DNA of 64,000 bases. Origin: Aldehydirespirator sp965116965 (GTDB taxonomy: Bacteria; Actinomycetota; Acidimicrobiia; Acidimicrobiales; Aldehydirespiratoraceae). Positions 8,012 through 16,809 of this stretch are shown here, one piece after another; within the stretch, counting starts at the first letter, position 1, and every line of letters begins with the position of its first letter. Made by a program: the position numbers and the translations under genes. The stretch is from assembly GCA_965116965.1 (NCBI GenBank), contig OZ220743.1, positions 2,604,001-2,668,000 on the forward strand. The letters run 5' to 3'. A model generated the notes under the pieces. The model was not told the origin of the DNA. It did not search any database and saw only the letters and a program-made list of their open reading frames with translations.

Positions 8012-9022
8012 GTGTCAAACAGCCGTCCGACCATCAAGGACATCGCACGGATGACGGGAGTCTCGGTGGCCACGGTCAGCCGCGCCCTGCGCGATCTTCC
8101 ATACGTCGCGCCGGCGACACGCTCCAGGGTGTTGGACGCCGCGGCCGAACTCCAGTACGAGGCCCACCCGCAGGCGTCCCGCCTCGCGTCGGGGCGGACC
8201 TGGACCATAGGCTTGGCCGCGCCCCAGTTCGGGACCTGGTTCCCGTCTCGGGCATTGGGCGGCATCAACTCGGTGTTCGCCGAAGCGGGCTACGACCTGC
8301 TCATCTCGATGATGGCCACTCCGGAGGACCGTCGGCGCTTCCTTCACGGAGCCCGCTCCTTCTGCAGGCGAGTCGACGGGATAGTCCTGATCGACACCTT
8401 CGTCAGCGCGGAGGGGAACTCGGCCGGCGACTTCTTCGACCGGCCCGTCGTGGCGGTGAACGAGCGGCTCGAAGGCGCCGCGTCGATCATCATCGACAAC
8501 CGGCTCGCAGCCAGACGGGCCGTGGAGCACCTCATCGGACTGGGGCATGAGCGCATCGGGCTGGTCGTGGGCCCCCCGTTGGCGGACCCTCCGACGCCGG
8601 TTCCCGCACAGCGCCTCCTCGGCTACGAGGACGCCTTGCGAGCAGCCGGGCTGCCCTGCGATCCGGACCTGGCGGTGAGCGGTGAATGGACGGCCGCTGG
8701 CGGCACCGTCGCAGTGTCCACGCTGCTCGACGCGGCCGAACCGCCCACTGCGGTGTTCTGCATGTCCGACCAGATGGCCTTCGGCGTGCTGCGGGCCGCC
8801 GCGAGGCGCGGCCTGGACATACCGGGCGACCTCTCCGTGATGGGCTTCGACGACCACGATCTCTCTGAGGCAATGGGACTGACCACCATGCGGCAGGCAG
8901 TGGACGAGATGGGTGTCCGGGCCGCGGAGACGGCGCTTGCGCTGATCGACGACGAGCCGGTGACCGACATCACCTGGGACGTGCCCCTGATGGTGCGGGA
9001 AACGACCGCTCCGTTGGGTTGA
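8012..9022 (+). CDS. LacI family transcriptional regulator
   Basis: 336 residues, GTG start. N-terminal helix-turn-helix and hinge (PTIKDIARMTGVSVATVSRAL, about residues 6-60), then a periplasmic-binding-protein-like sensor domain with IGLVVG, GYEDALRAAGLP, AVFCMSDQMAFGVLRAA and SVMGFDDHD. Sits immediately upstream of the sugar ABC genes, and three LacI-type palindromes lie in front of the binding protein (9055), the GH13 enzyme (16785) and the ATPase (25618). It is therefore the likely local repressor, released by a sugar. Effector identity is unknown; an alpha-glucoside would fit the GH13 gene. Confidence 0.9.
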   Translation: MSNSRPTIKDIARMTGVSVATVSRALRDLPYVAPATRSRVLDAAAELQYEAHPQASRLASGRTWTIGLAAPQFGTWFPSRALGGINSVFAEAGYDLLISMMATPEDRRRFLHGARSFCRRVDGIVLIDTFVSAEGNSAGDFFDRPVVAVNERLEGAASIIIDNRLAARRAVEHLIGLGHERIGLVVGPPLADPPTPVPAQRLLGYEDALRAAGLPCDPDLAVSGEWTAAGGTVAVSTLLDAAEPPTAVFCMSDQMAFGVLRAAARRGLDIPGDLSVMGFDDHDLSEAMGLTTMRQAVDEMGVRAAETALALIDDEPVTDITWDVPLMVRETTAPLG

Positions 9023-9070
9023 TTCTGTGGGTGCGGCGCGCTACCGTCCGAATCTGTAAGCGTTTGCATC
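9019..9070 (+). promoter_or_regulatory. Promoter plus LacI-type operator of the binding-protein gene
   Basis: TTGATT (9019-9024), a 17-bp spacer and TACCGT (9042-9047) match an actinobacterial sigma-70-like promoter. The operator GTAAGCGTTTGC (9056-9067) falls about where transcription would begin, a repressing position. A GGGAGGGAG ribosome site follows before ATG 9089. The -35 overlaps the stop of the LacI gene. Confidence 0.65.
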
Positions 9071-9088
9071 CCTGGGAGGGAGAGAACA

Positions 9089-10693
9089 ATGAAGAAGCAC
9101 TCGCGCCTGTGGCTGATCCTGGGTGCCCTGCTCAGCCTCGCGCTCGTGGCGTCAGCCTGCGGCGACGATGACGAGCCGGTGGACACCAGCGCGGCCGCGG
9201 CCGCCGAAGCCGAGGCTGCCGAAGCTCAGGCCCAAGCCGAAGCCGCAGCCGCCGAGGCTGAAGCCGCTGAAGCCGCAGCCGCCGAAGCTCAGGCTGATGC
9301 CAACGAGGCTGCGGCCAGAGCAGCCGCGGCCGAAGAGGCGCTCGCGGCTGCCATGGCCGAGGGCGAGGGGGCGGTAGACCCAGAGGTCGTCGCCGACCTC
9401 GAGGCCCAGATGGCCGAGGCTCAGGCTGAGGCCGACGAGGCTGCCGCCAGAGCAGCCGCGGCCGAAGAGGCCATGCAGGAGATGGAGATGAGCCTGGCCG
9501 GCAGCGTCGTCACCATTCTCGGTCCCGAGACCGGGTCGGAGGCCGAGGGCTTCCTGGCCGGTTTCGAGCCACTGCGTGAGCGCACCGGGATCGTCGTCCG
9601 GTACTCGGGCACCCGCGACGCCACCACCGAGCTGAACCTGGCGGTGGAGGCCGGCGACCCGCCTGACATCGTCATAATCCCCCAGCCGGGCCGGATCCTC
9701 CAGTTCGGCGAGTCCGGCGACGCGGTCGCCATTCCCGACTCGGTCATGGCCAACATCGGCGGCTCCTACGACCAGTTCTGGTTCGACCTGGCCACCACGG
9801 GCGGCAACGTCTACGGCGTGCCCAACAAGGGCGACGTGAAGAGCCTGGTGTGGTACAGCCCGCAGGCCTTCGCCGACAACGGCTACGCGATCCCCCAGTC
9901 CTGGGCCGAGCTCGAGGCGCTCATGGAGCAGATGAAGGGCAACGGCCAGACCCCGTGGTGCGTCGGCATCGAGTCCGGCGCGGCCACCGGCTGGGCCTTC
10001 ACCGACTGGATGGAGGACATGATGCTCCGCCTCCACGGGCCCGAGGTCTACGACCAGTGGGTCAGCCACGAGATCCCCTTCAACGACCCCAGGGTCGTCG
10101 AGGTGGCCGAGTTCGTCGGCAGCATCTGGTTCGCCGAGGGCAACGTGAGCGGCGGCCGCGACCTGATCTCCCAGCGCAGCTTCCGCGAGATGGCGGCGGC
10201 CCACCTCAACGGCGAGTGCATGATGCACCGCCAGGCCAACTTCGCGGGCGCCCACTACATCGAGGCGGGAGCGTCGTCGCTCGGCCCCGACGGTGACGTG
10301 AACGTGTTCTACCTGCCGACCATCAGCGACGAGTTCGGCACCGTGGTGCTCGGAGCGGGCACCCATGCGGTGGCCTTCACCGACAAGCCCGAGACCCTGG
10401 TGGTGCTCGAGTACATCGGCACGGCTGAGTACGCCAACGCCCGCATCGCGTCGGACAAGGGCGGCTTCCTGTCGCCCAACCGCGACCACGACACGTCGCT
10501 GTACAGCTCCTCGTTCGACCAGGGCCTCGCTGAGATCCTCGTCAGCGCCAACCCGTTCCGCTTCGACGCCTCGGATCTGATGCCGGGCGAGGTCGGAGCG
10601 GGCGAGTTCTGGCGGTCGGGCACCGACTACGTGTCCGGTTCCAAGACGGCCGAGGAGTTCGCCGAGGACGTCGAGGACGCCTGGCCGTCCTGA
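9089..10693 (+). CDS. Sugar ABC transporter substrate-binding lipoprotein
   Basis: 534 residues. Lipoprotein signal peptide with lipobox ending LVASAC (Cys24). Residues about 33-140 are almost pure Ala/Glu with heptad character, including two copies of an EAAARAAAAEEA-type motif: a long helical or coiled-coil stalk. The family-1 solute-binding fold follows (SVVTILGPETGSEAEGF, DIVIIPQPG, YGVPNKGDVKSLVWY, GFLSPNRDHD). First gene of the transporter after the LacI gene, behind the operator. The stalk is unusual for the family and would hold the binding lobe off the membrane. Sugar specificity not readable. Confidence 0.9.
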   Translation: MKKHSRLWLILGALLSLALVASACGDDDEPVDTSAAAAAEAEAAEAQAQAEAAAAEAEAAEAAAAEAQADANEAAARAAAAEEALAAAMAEGEGAVDPEVVADLEAQMAEAQAEADEAAARAAAAEEAMQEMEMSLAGSVVTILGPETGSEAEGFLAGFEPLRERTGIVVRYSGTRDATTELNLAVEAGDPPDIVIIPQPGRILQFGESGDAVAIPDSVMANIGGSYDQFWFDLATTGGNVYGVPNKGDVKSLVWYSPQAFADNGYAIPQSWAELEALMEQMKGNGQTPWCVGIESGAATGWAFTDWMEDMMLRLHGPEVYDQWVSHEIPFNDPRVVEVAEFVGSIWFAEGNVSGGRDLISQRSFREMAAAHLNGECMMHRQANFAGAHYIEAGASSLGPDGDVNVFYLPTISDEFGTVVLGAGTHAVAFTDKPETLVVLEYIGTAEYANARIASDKGGFLSPNRDHDTSLYSSSFDQGLAEILVSANPFRFDASDLMPGEVGAGEFWRSGTDYVSGSKTAEEFAEDVEDAWPS

Positions 10694-10782
10694 CAGCCGC
10701 TTAGGGGCGGGGGCCGCACATGGCGCCCCCCGCCCCGCTCCGGCGAACATAGAACACCGGTACCCGCAGCCCAGGGGGGTCC

Positions 10783-12405
10783 GTGGCCCAGTTGGTAACC
10801 ATGCTCGTGAGCGTCGCCGGGGCGCTGTTGGTGTCGGCGGTGGTGTTCATCGGCGCGAACCGCGCCGTGGACAGCGTCCGGAGCCGCTGGCCCGCCTTCA
10901 CAGCCTCGCTGGGCGTGCTCGCAGGCCTGATGGCGGGCGCGGTGGTACAGCACAACGGCTGGCTGCCCCGCGGCCCGGCCGTGGGAGGCCCTCTCAAGGA
11001 GGGTTGGCTGCTCATCGGCGCCGGTGGGATCGCGGGAGCGGCCGTCGGGGCCCTGATCGGCAGGCTGGCCCAGCCGGCCCTGACGCGGCGCTCGCACTGG
11101 GAGGAGCGCCTCCGGCCCTGGGTGTTCGTCGGTCCGGCGCTGGTCTTCGTGGCCGGCGGGCTCGTCCTCCCCGGCCTGCGCACGCTGTTCCTGTCGTTCA
11201 AGAACGGAACCCGGGGCCGCGAGCCCGGCTTCACGCTCGAGCACTACACCGACATCTTCACGAACCGGACCTTCTTCACCTTCGAGGGATGGCCGTCCAT
11301 CTTCACCGGCCGGCTCTTCATAGTCGGGCTGGCCGCCGCGGTCGTCGCCGCGGCAGCCGCGTGGGCGAGTTCGTCTCTCATCGTCGGCGGGCCGGCGCGG
11401 GTGGCCGCGGCCACCAAGCTGATGCGAGCACTCAAGGTCGTGGCGGTCCTGCTGGTGGTCGCCGTAGCCGTGGCGTTCATCGAGTCGCTGGTGCGCGAGC
11501 CCAACCGCTCCGAGATCATGGACGTGCTCACCGTGGTGGTGTCGAGCCGGGTCACACTGTGGATCGCGGTGGCCGCCGCCGCGCTGATCCTGACCGCCTG
11601 GCTCGCGGCGCGGGCCCGCGGCCGCGAGGTGGAACTCGACTGGGGGTCGCCGGCTGCGTCCTCGCTGGTGGTCGTGGCCGCCATCTTGGTCATCTTCGGT
11701 GCGCTGTCGACGCTCCGGGGCGTGGTCTGGAACAACATCTGGTGGGTGGTGACCGTGGCCGGGCTGTCCACCGTCCTCGGCCTGCTGCTGGCCGTGCTGG
11801 CCGAGCGGGCCCGGGGAGAGCGGGTCGGCAAGACCCTGATCTTCATGCCGATGGCCATCTCGATGGTCGGCGCGGCCGTCATCTGGGACTTCATGTACGA
11901 GGTGCAGCCGATGGGCAACCAGACCGGGCTGTTCAACGCGGTCCTCCAGGGGCTCGGCTTCACCCCCCGCGGCTTCTTCATCAACGCCACGATGATCCCC
12001 TGGAACAACTTCTGGATCATGTTCATCATGGTGTGGATCCAGACCGGCTTCGCCATGGTCGTGCTGGCCGCCGCCATCCGGGCCGTCCCCGAGGAGCTCA
12101 CGGAGGCGGCCGAGGTCGACGGGGCGAGCCGGGCCCAGGTCTTCTGGCGGGTGGTGATGCCCCAGATCAGGCCCACCATCATCGTGGTGGTCACCACCCT
12201 CATCGTGATCGTCACCAAGGTCTTCGACCTGGTCAAGGCCACCACCAACGGCGCCAACCGCACCAACGTGCTGGCCAACGAGATGTTCGACCAGCTCCGC
12301 GACCGCAACTTCACCTCCAGCAGCGCCTTCGCGGTGGTGCTGTTCGCCCTGGTGCTGCCGGTGATGATCTACAACATCCGCCGACTCCAGCGGGAGCTGG
12401 CGTGA
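10783..12405 (+). CDS. ABC sugar permease, MalF type, with extended N-terminus
   Basis: 540 residues, GTG start behind AGGGGGG. The C-terminal half is a binding-protein-dependent permease with the EAA loop EAAEVDGASRAQVFWRVVMP that docks the ATPase. Usual sugar permeases are near 300 residues. Here about 240 extra N-terminal residues add roughly six hydrophobic segments, including one near the start and pairs around residues 70-90, 110-130 and 175-200. Two large periplasmic or cytoplasmic insertions are possible, as in MalF. Followed by the second permease after a triplicated start region. Confidence 0.85.
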   Translation: MAQLVTMLVSVAGALLVSAVVFIGANRAVDSVRSRWPAFTASLGVLAGLMAGAVVQHNGWLPRGPAVGGPLKEGWLLIGAGGIAGAAVGALIGRLAQPALTRRSHWEERLRPWVFVGPALVFVAGGLVLPGLRTLFLSFKNGTRGREPGFTLEHYTDIFTNRTFFTFEGWPSIFTGRLFIVGLAAAVVAAAAAWASSSLIVGGPARVAAATKLMRALKVVAVLLVVAVAVAFIESLVREPNRSEIMDVLTVVVSSRVTLWIAVAAAALILTAWLAARARGREVELDWGSPAASSLVVVAAILVIFGALSTLRGVVWNNIWWVVTVAGLSTVLGLLLAVLAERARGERVGKTLIFMPMAISMVGAAVIWDFMYEVQPMGNQTGLFNAVLQGLGFTPRGFFINATMIPWNNFWIMFIMVWIQTGFAMVVLAAAIRAVPEELTEAAEVDGASRAQVFWRVVMPQIRPTIIVVVTTLIVIVTKVFDLVKATTNGANRTNVLANEMFDQLRDRNFTSSSAFAVVLFALVLPVMIYNIRRLQRELA

Positions 12406-12498
12406 CCTCGCCATGCGCCCTGCTCGGAGGGGTCCCATGACCTCGCCGCAGACCGCCTTGCTCGGAGGGCTCCCATGACCTCGCCGCAGACCGCCTCG
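12403..12498 (+). repeat. Triplicated start region with a 13-codon minicistron
   Basis: Three near-identical 35-38 bp units (12403, 12438, 12476), each carrying TGACCTCGCC and CTCGGAGGG, join the two permease genes. The first contains the stop of permease 1. The second opens ATG 12437 as MTSPQTALLGGLP and stops at TGA 12476-12478, overlapping the true start ATG 12475 as ATGA. The third is the real gene start (MTSPQTAST). Each GGAGGG serves as a ribosome site. A slippage duplication, possibly creating translational coupling. Confidence 0.8.
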
Positions 12499-13410
12499 AC
12501 GCCCACCGGGCTCCGGCTGCGGCGCCTGGCCGCGGAGGCGCCCACCTGGGTGATGTGGCTGATCGTGGTCGTGTGGACGGTGCCGACCATCGGGCTGTTC
12601 GTCTCGTCGTTCCGCAAGGTGCGCGACATCGACTCGTCGGGATGGTGGACCGCCTGGAACGATCTCGACAACCTGACGTTCCAGAACTACCGGGACATCT
12701 TCCGCGAGTCCGCGGCCCAGCCTTCGATGTGGGAGTTCGCCTTCAACTCGGTGGCCATCGTCGTGCCGGCCACGATCATCCCGATCGCGGTGGCGGCCTT
12801 CGCGGCCTACGGGTTCGCCTGGATGGACTTCCGGGGCCGCAACTGGCTCTTCATCGGGCTGGTGTCGATGATCGCCCTGCCCAACCAGATGGCGTTCGTT
12901 CCCCTCCTCCAGCTCTTCAACGGCGGCGCCCGGTTCACCATCCCCGGCGTCGACTGGACACTGGCGCTGCTGCCCGACGTGGGCATCGCCAACACTGCGG
13001 CCGCGGTCTGGCTCACCCACACCGCGTTCGGCCTGCCGCTGGCCGTGCTGCTGCTTCACAACTTCGTCAGCCAGCTGCCCCGCGACATATTCGAGGCGGC
13101 CCGCATCGACGGCGCCAGCCATTTCACCATCTTCTGCCGGCTGGTCGTTCCTCTGGCCCGCCCCGCGCTGGCCGCGTTCGCGGTGTTCCAGTTCCTGTGG
13201 ACCTGGAACGACTACCTGATCGCCTCGGTGTTCCTCAACGAGAACGAGCCGATGACCATCGCGCTGGTGAACCTGGTGGGGGAGCGGGGCCAGAACTTCC
13301 AGCTCCGCTTCGCCTCCGCGTTCGTGATCATGGTGGTGCCGCTGATCGTGTTCTTCAGCCTCCAACGCCACTTCGTGCGGGGCCTGCTGGCGGGCTCCGT
13401 CAAGGGATGA
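12475..13410 (+). CDS. ABC sugar permease, MalG type
   Basis: 311 residues, about six membrane segments, EAA loop EAARIDGASHFTIFCRLVVP. Partner of the upstream permease in a heterodimeric membrane channel energised by the MsmX-like ATPase encoded at 24.4 kb. Tail FFSLQRHFVRGLLAGSVKG is the standard end of this family (a helix next to the ATPase). Start chosen at the third repeated ATG because the second is closed by a stop. Followed directly by a dispersed repeat, then a convergent oxidoreductase gene. Confidence 0.92.
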   Translation: MTSPQTASTPTGLRLRRLAAEAPTWVMWLIVVVWTVPTIGLFVSSFRKVRDIDSSGWWTAWNDLDNLTFQNYRDIFRESAAQPSMWEFAFNSVAIVVPATIIPIAVAAFAAYGFAWMDFRGRNWLFIGLVSMIALPNQMAFVPLLQLFNGGARFTIPGVDWTLALLPDVGIANTAAAVWLTHTAFGLPLAVLLLHNFVSQLPRDIFEAARIDGASHFTIFCRLVVPLARPALAAFAVFQFLWTWNDYLIASVFLNENEPMTIALVNLVGERGQNFQLRFASAFVIMVVPLIVFFSLQRHFVRGLLAGSVKG

Positions 13411-13412
13411 TC

Positions 13413-13473
13413 AGAGGCCGAGCCTGCGAGGCCGTGGCCCGAGCGGCCCGTGAGCGCAGCGAACAAGGGTGGG
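13413..13473 (+). repeat. GC-rich dispersed repeat
   Basis: Starts three bases after the permease stop with AGAGGCCGAGC and runs through GAGGCCGTGGCC and CGAGCGGCCCGTGAGCGCAG to GAACAAGG. It ends at the 3' side of the convergent Gfo/Idh gene, so it lies between two gene ends. Confidence 0.8.
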
Positions 13474-13478
13474 AGATC

Positions 13479-14564
13479 TCACTGCACGTCGGCTATCCGT
13501 ACCGGTGCTCCTGTGGTGATCGACCGGCTGCCGGCGACGCCCATGGCCACCGCCAGCATCCCGGCCGACAGGCTGGCCCGCGACGACTCCCTCCGACCCT
13601 CTGCGTCGAGCGAGTTGACCGCCGCGAGGAAGCGCTGATGCTCAACGTAGCTGGAGCCGTGATGGAGGCCCTCGTAGGCGGCCGTGCTGGGCGCGGTGAC
13701 GGTCCGCACGTTGCCGATCCCGTGGGTCCCCTTGATCCCGATCCGCACGACGTCGGAGGGGACGCAAGCCTCGATCTTGCCCCCGTCGCCCATCACCGCG
13801 AACTCCTGCTGGTCGTGGGTGGCCTCGGCGAACATGCACAGATCGAGCAGGGCGCGGGCGCCGTCGTCGTAGTCGACGACCACATATGCGCTGTCGATGA
13901 TGTCGGGAGTGCTCCCGTTGTAGCGCTCGTCGAGGTGGTTGACCAGTTGGCTGCCCGAGGCGTAGACGCGCTCGGGCCGGCCCGGCATGACCTGGTTCAT
14001 GAGGTCGAAGAAGTGGCAGCACTTCTCCACCAGCGTGCCGCCGGTGTTGGCCGAGAAGCGGTTCCAGTCACCGACCTTGTCCAGGAAGGGGAAGCGGTGC
14101 TCGCGCAGCGACACCATCCGGACCCGGCCCGCGGTGCCCAGTCCCACCTCCTCGATCAGCCGAGCGAAGGGCGCCATGTACCGGTACTCGAGCCCGACCC
14201 AGACCAGTCCCCGGTGGCCATCGACCGAGTCGAGAACCCTCCGGCAGTCGGCCACGGTGGTGCAGAGGGGCTTCTCGACCAGCACGTGCAGACCGGTGCC
14301 GAGGACGTCGCCGAGCACCGCCGCATGGGTCATGTTGGGCGTGGCGATCACCAGCGCGTCGCAGAGGCCGGCATCGACGAGGTCGCGATGGCTGCTGAAC
14401 CGCGCCGCCGACGGCGCCAGCGAGGCGGCCGCGTCGAGCGAGGCCGGATGGGGGTCGGCCAGCGCCGCCACCCGGGTTCCGGGCAGGTGCAAGAGGTTGG
14501 CGATGTGCTCGCGGCCCATCATCCCGGTGCCGACCACGCCGTAGCGCAACTCAGAGGCGCTCAT
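13479..14564 (-). CDS. Gfo/Idh/MocA family NAD(P)-dependent oxidoreductase
   Basis: 361 residues. Rossmann start YGVVGTGMMGREH, then VLVEKPLC (the EKP motif with the catalytic Lys) and a beta-sheet C-terminal half with NTGGTLVEKCCHFFDLM. Enzymes of this family oxidise or epimerise sugars and cyclitols such as inositol or 1,5-anhydro sugars. Divergent from the aldo/keto reductase gene (74 bp between starts) and inside the LacI-linked sugar cluster, so it probably acts on the imported sugar. Substrate unknown. Confidence 0.88.
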   Translation of the reverse strand: MSASELRYGVVGTGMMGREHIANLLHLPGTRVAALADPHPASLDAAASLAPSAARFSSHRDLVDAGLCDALVIATPNMTHAAVLGDVLGTGLHVLVEKPLCTTVADCRRVLDSVDGHRGLVWVGLEYRYMAPFARLIEEVGLGTAGRVRMVSLREHRFPFLDKVGDWNRFSANTGGTLVEKCCHFFDLMNQVMPGRPERVYASGSQLVNHLDERYNGSTPDIIDSAYVVVDYDDGARALLDLCMFAEATHDQQEFAVMGDGGKIEACVPSDVVRIGIKGTHGIGNVRTVTAPSTAAYEGLHHGSSYVEHQRFLAAVNSLDAEGRRESSRASLSAGMLAVAMGVAGSRSITTGAPVRIADVQ

Positions 14565-14637
14565 CAGACCCTCCTATGCCAGCCGTGGCGTGGCCCGGTA
14601 CTTCCGGCGTCGTGACTCTCGAGGATGGAGTGAACGA

Positions 14638-15543
14638 GTGGCATCAAGACTCATAGACCCTAATCGTCGCCCGCTCGGTCGGGATTTCCAAGTGGGACCG
14701 CTCGGCGTCGGCTGCTGGCGGTTCTTGGCCCGGCCGGACGACGAGCTGAGGGCGGTGCTCGAGGCTGGGCTCGACCTCGGCATGAACCTGGTCGACACCG
14801 CCGACGTCTACGGTCTGGGATGGGGCGGCAATGCCTTCGGAGAGGCCGAGGAGAACCTGGGTCGAATCCTCGCCGGTGCTCCGCACCTGCGCGACAGGAT
14901 GGTGCTGGCCACCAAGGGCGGCATCGTCCCCGGAGTCCCGTACAACTCGGGCCGCGACGCGATCACCGCAGCCTGCGAGGCGTCGCTGCGCCGTCTGCGA
15001 ACCGACGTCATCGACCTGTACCAGATCCATCGCCCCGACATGCTGACACACCCGGCAGAACTGGCCGCGTCGCTCGACGCCCTGCGGGTCGCGGGCAAGA
15101 TCCGCGAGGCAGGCGTCTCGAATTTCACCCCCAGCCAGCACGAGGCCCTGGCCGCCCATCTGCCGTTCCCGTTGGCCAGCTCGCAGCCCGAGTACTCCGC
15201 CGCGCACCTGGCGCCCCTGCGCGACGGCACGTTCGACCTGTGCATGCGCGACGGGGTGCTGCCACTGGCGTGGAGCCCGCTGGGCGGAGGCCGGCTGGCC
15301 GACGGTTCCGGCGTGCAGGATGAGTTGCTGGCCGTGCTCGACCGCCTCGCCGACCGTGAGGGCGTCGACCGGGCCACGCTGGCGGTGGCGTTCGTGCTGG
15401 CCCATCCGTCCAGGCCGGTGGCCCTGCTGGGCACCCAGCGACCCGGCCGGCTCGCCCAGCTGGCCGGCGCCACCGGCGTGCACCTCGACCGCAACGACGT
15501 CTACGACGTGATCGAGGCCTCCGAGGGGGCACGGCTGCCATGA
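14638..15543 (+). CDS. Aldo/keto reductase
   Basis: 301 residues from GTG 14638, which has GGATGGAG seven bases upstream; an in-frame GTG at 14590 lacks such a site and adds a basic leader. TIM-barrel NADP-dependent reductase: LGVGCWRF, NLVDTADVYGLGWGGNAFGEAEENLG (Asp and Tyr of the catalytic set), MVLATKGG (Lys), DLYQIHRPD (His), GVSNFTPSQ. Resembles the YajO/Tas group. Stop overlaps the next start as ATGA, so the two are translationally coupled. Likely reduces a sugar or sugar-derived aldehyde (inference from context). Confidence 0.88.
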   Translation: MASRLIDPNRRPLGRDFQVGPLGVGCWRFLARPDDELRAVLEAGLDLGMNLVDTADVYGLGWGGNAFGEAEENLGRILAGAPHLRDRMVLATKGGIVPGVPYNSGRDAITAACEASLRRLRTDVIDLYQIHRPDMLTHPAELAASLDALRVAGKIREAGVSNFTPSQHEALAAHLPFPLASSQPEYSAAHLAPLRDGTFDLCMRDGVLPLAWSPLGGGRLADGSGVQDELLAVLDRLADREGVDRATLAVAFVLAHPSRPVALLGTQRPGRLAQLAGATGVHLDRNDVYDVIEASEGARLP

Positions 15544-16658
15544 ACGGAGATCGGACGAACGGAGCCGAACCGGCGGAGGTCGCCTGGTTCGGGGCGCTGT
15601 GCGACGACGACTACCGGTACCTGGGCGTGCCCGACCCGGACCTGGCCAGCAGCTGGGAGCACTGTCGCGACATCACCCTGGCGGCCGAGCGCAACGGCTT
15701 CGACAACATCCTGCTGCCCTCGGGCTACACGCTCGGCATCGACGCCACCGCCTTCGCCGCCGGGATCGCGCCCCTCACCGAGCGCATGCGGCTGCTGCTG
15801 GCGGTGCGGATGGGGGAGCTGTGGCTGCCGCAGCTGGCCCGGCAGATCGCCACCGTCGACCGGATGCTCGGCGGGCGGCTCACCGTGAACATCATCTCCA
15901 GCGACATGCCCGGCGAATCGCTGGAGTCGGCCCCGAGATACCGCCGCACGCTCGAGTGGATGCAGGTGCTCCGCACGCTGCTCGACGGTGAGCCGGTGGA
16001 CTTCCACGGCGAGTTCGTCGACCTGTCCCTCGACCCGCCCAGGGCCACCACCGTGTCGGGCCGCTGCCCTCTGTTCTACTTCGGCGGGTTCTCCGAGGCG
16101 GCGAAAGAGACCGCGGCAGCGGCCTGCGACGTCTTCCTCACCTGGCCCGACACCGTCGATGGCGTGGCCGACACGGTGGCCGACATGGGGGCCAGGGCCG
16201 CCCGCCACGGCCGGACCCTCCGCTTCGGCCTGCGCAGCCATGTGATCGTGCGGGAGACGCCGGAGGCGGCCCGAGCGGCGGCCGCGGCGCTGGTGAGCCG
16301 CCTCGACGACACCGTCGGCGCCGCCATCAGGGGCCGGTCCCTCGACGCGGCGTCGGTCGGCGTCCGCCGGCAGGCCGAACTGCGGGACCTGAGCGACGGC
16401 GACGGCTTCGTCGAAGCCAATCTGTGGACCGGCATCGGCCGGGCCCGCTCGGGTGCGGGCGCGGCCATCGTCGGCGATCCCGACGAGGTGGTGGCCAAGC
16501 TCCAGCAGTACCGCCGCGTCGGCATCGACGCCTTCATCCTGTCGGGGTACCCGCATCTGGACGAGTGCGACCGGGTCGGCCGCTACGTCCTGCCCCGCCT
16601 CGACCACGGCCACCTCGCCCCGGGTCCAGAGGCCGAGCGTGCACGCGGCAACCGATGA
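15540..16658 (+). CDS. LLM-class flavin-dependent monooxygenase (SsuD-like)
   Basis: 372 residues. Luciferase-like TIM barrel close to alkanesulfonate monooxygenase SsuD: TLAAERNGFDNILLPSGY, MRLLLAVRMGELWLPQLARQ, RLTVNIISSD, YRRTLEWMQVLRTLL, FYFGGFSEAAKETAA and GDPDEVVAKLQQY...LSGYPHLDE. Uses reduced FMN and oxygen; SsuD cleaves sulfite from sulfonates. Coupled by ATGA to the aldo/keto reductase. Its place in a sugar cluster makes a sulfonated sugar (sulfoquinovose-type sulfolysis) an attractive but unproven idea: sulfolytic pathways pair an SsuD-like enzyme with a glycoside hydrolase and oxidoreductases. Confidence 0.85.
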   Translation: MNGDRTNGAEPAEVAWFGALCDDDYRYLGVPDPDLASSWEHCRDITLAAERNGFDNILLPSGYTLGIDATAFAAGIAPLTERMRLLLAVRMGELWLPQLARQIATVDRMLGGRLTVNIISSDMPGESLESAPRYRRTLEWMQVLRTLLDGEPVDFHGEFVDLSLDPPRATTVSGRCPLFYFGGFSEAAKETAAAACDVFLTWPDTVDGVADTVADMGARAARHGRTLRFGLRSHVIVRETPEAARAAAAALVSRLDDTVGAAIRGRSLDAASVGVRRQAELRDLSDGDGFVEANLWTGIGRARSGAGAAIVGDPDEVVAKLQQYRRVGIDAFILSGYPHLDECDRVGRYVLPRLDHGHLAPGPEAERARGNR

Positions 16659-16732
16659 GGAATCGGCGAGGCGTCAGCGAGGCCGTGGCCCGAGCGGCCC
16701 GTGAGCGAAGCGAACAAGAGCGGAATCTCGCA
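16630..16732 (+). repeat. GC-rich dispersed repeat overlapping the monooxygenase 3' end
   Basis: The lead-in AGAGGCCGAGCG (from about 16630) is inside the last codons of the SsuD-like gene, and the core CCCGAGCGGCCCGTGAGCG follows at about 16689. The unit thus forms part of the protein's C-terminus (PEAERARGNR). Confidence 0.75.
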
Positions 16733-16744
16733 GTCTGAAGGGAC

Positions 16745-16796
16745 TTGGCACGCGTGGGGCGGAGGTCTGTAAAGTGCCTCGTCTGTAAACGTTTAC
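16745..16796 (+). promoter_or_regulatory. Promoter plus perfect LacI-type operator of the GH13 gene
   Basis: TTGGCA (16745-16750), 17 bp, TGTAAA (16768-16773), then GTAAACGTTTAC (16785-16796), a perfect 12-bp palindrome of the CcpA/LacI kind. It is the most symmetric of the three operators in the window and would block initiation. Confidence 0.65.
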
Positions 16797-16809
16797 GGAG
16801 GGATTGCGG

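Noticed and set aside
10627..13371. 914-codon minus-strand frame across both permease genes
   Set aside because: Same antisense effect: low-complexity H/D/G/E composition, no homology.
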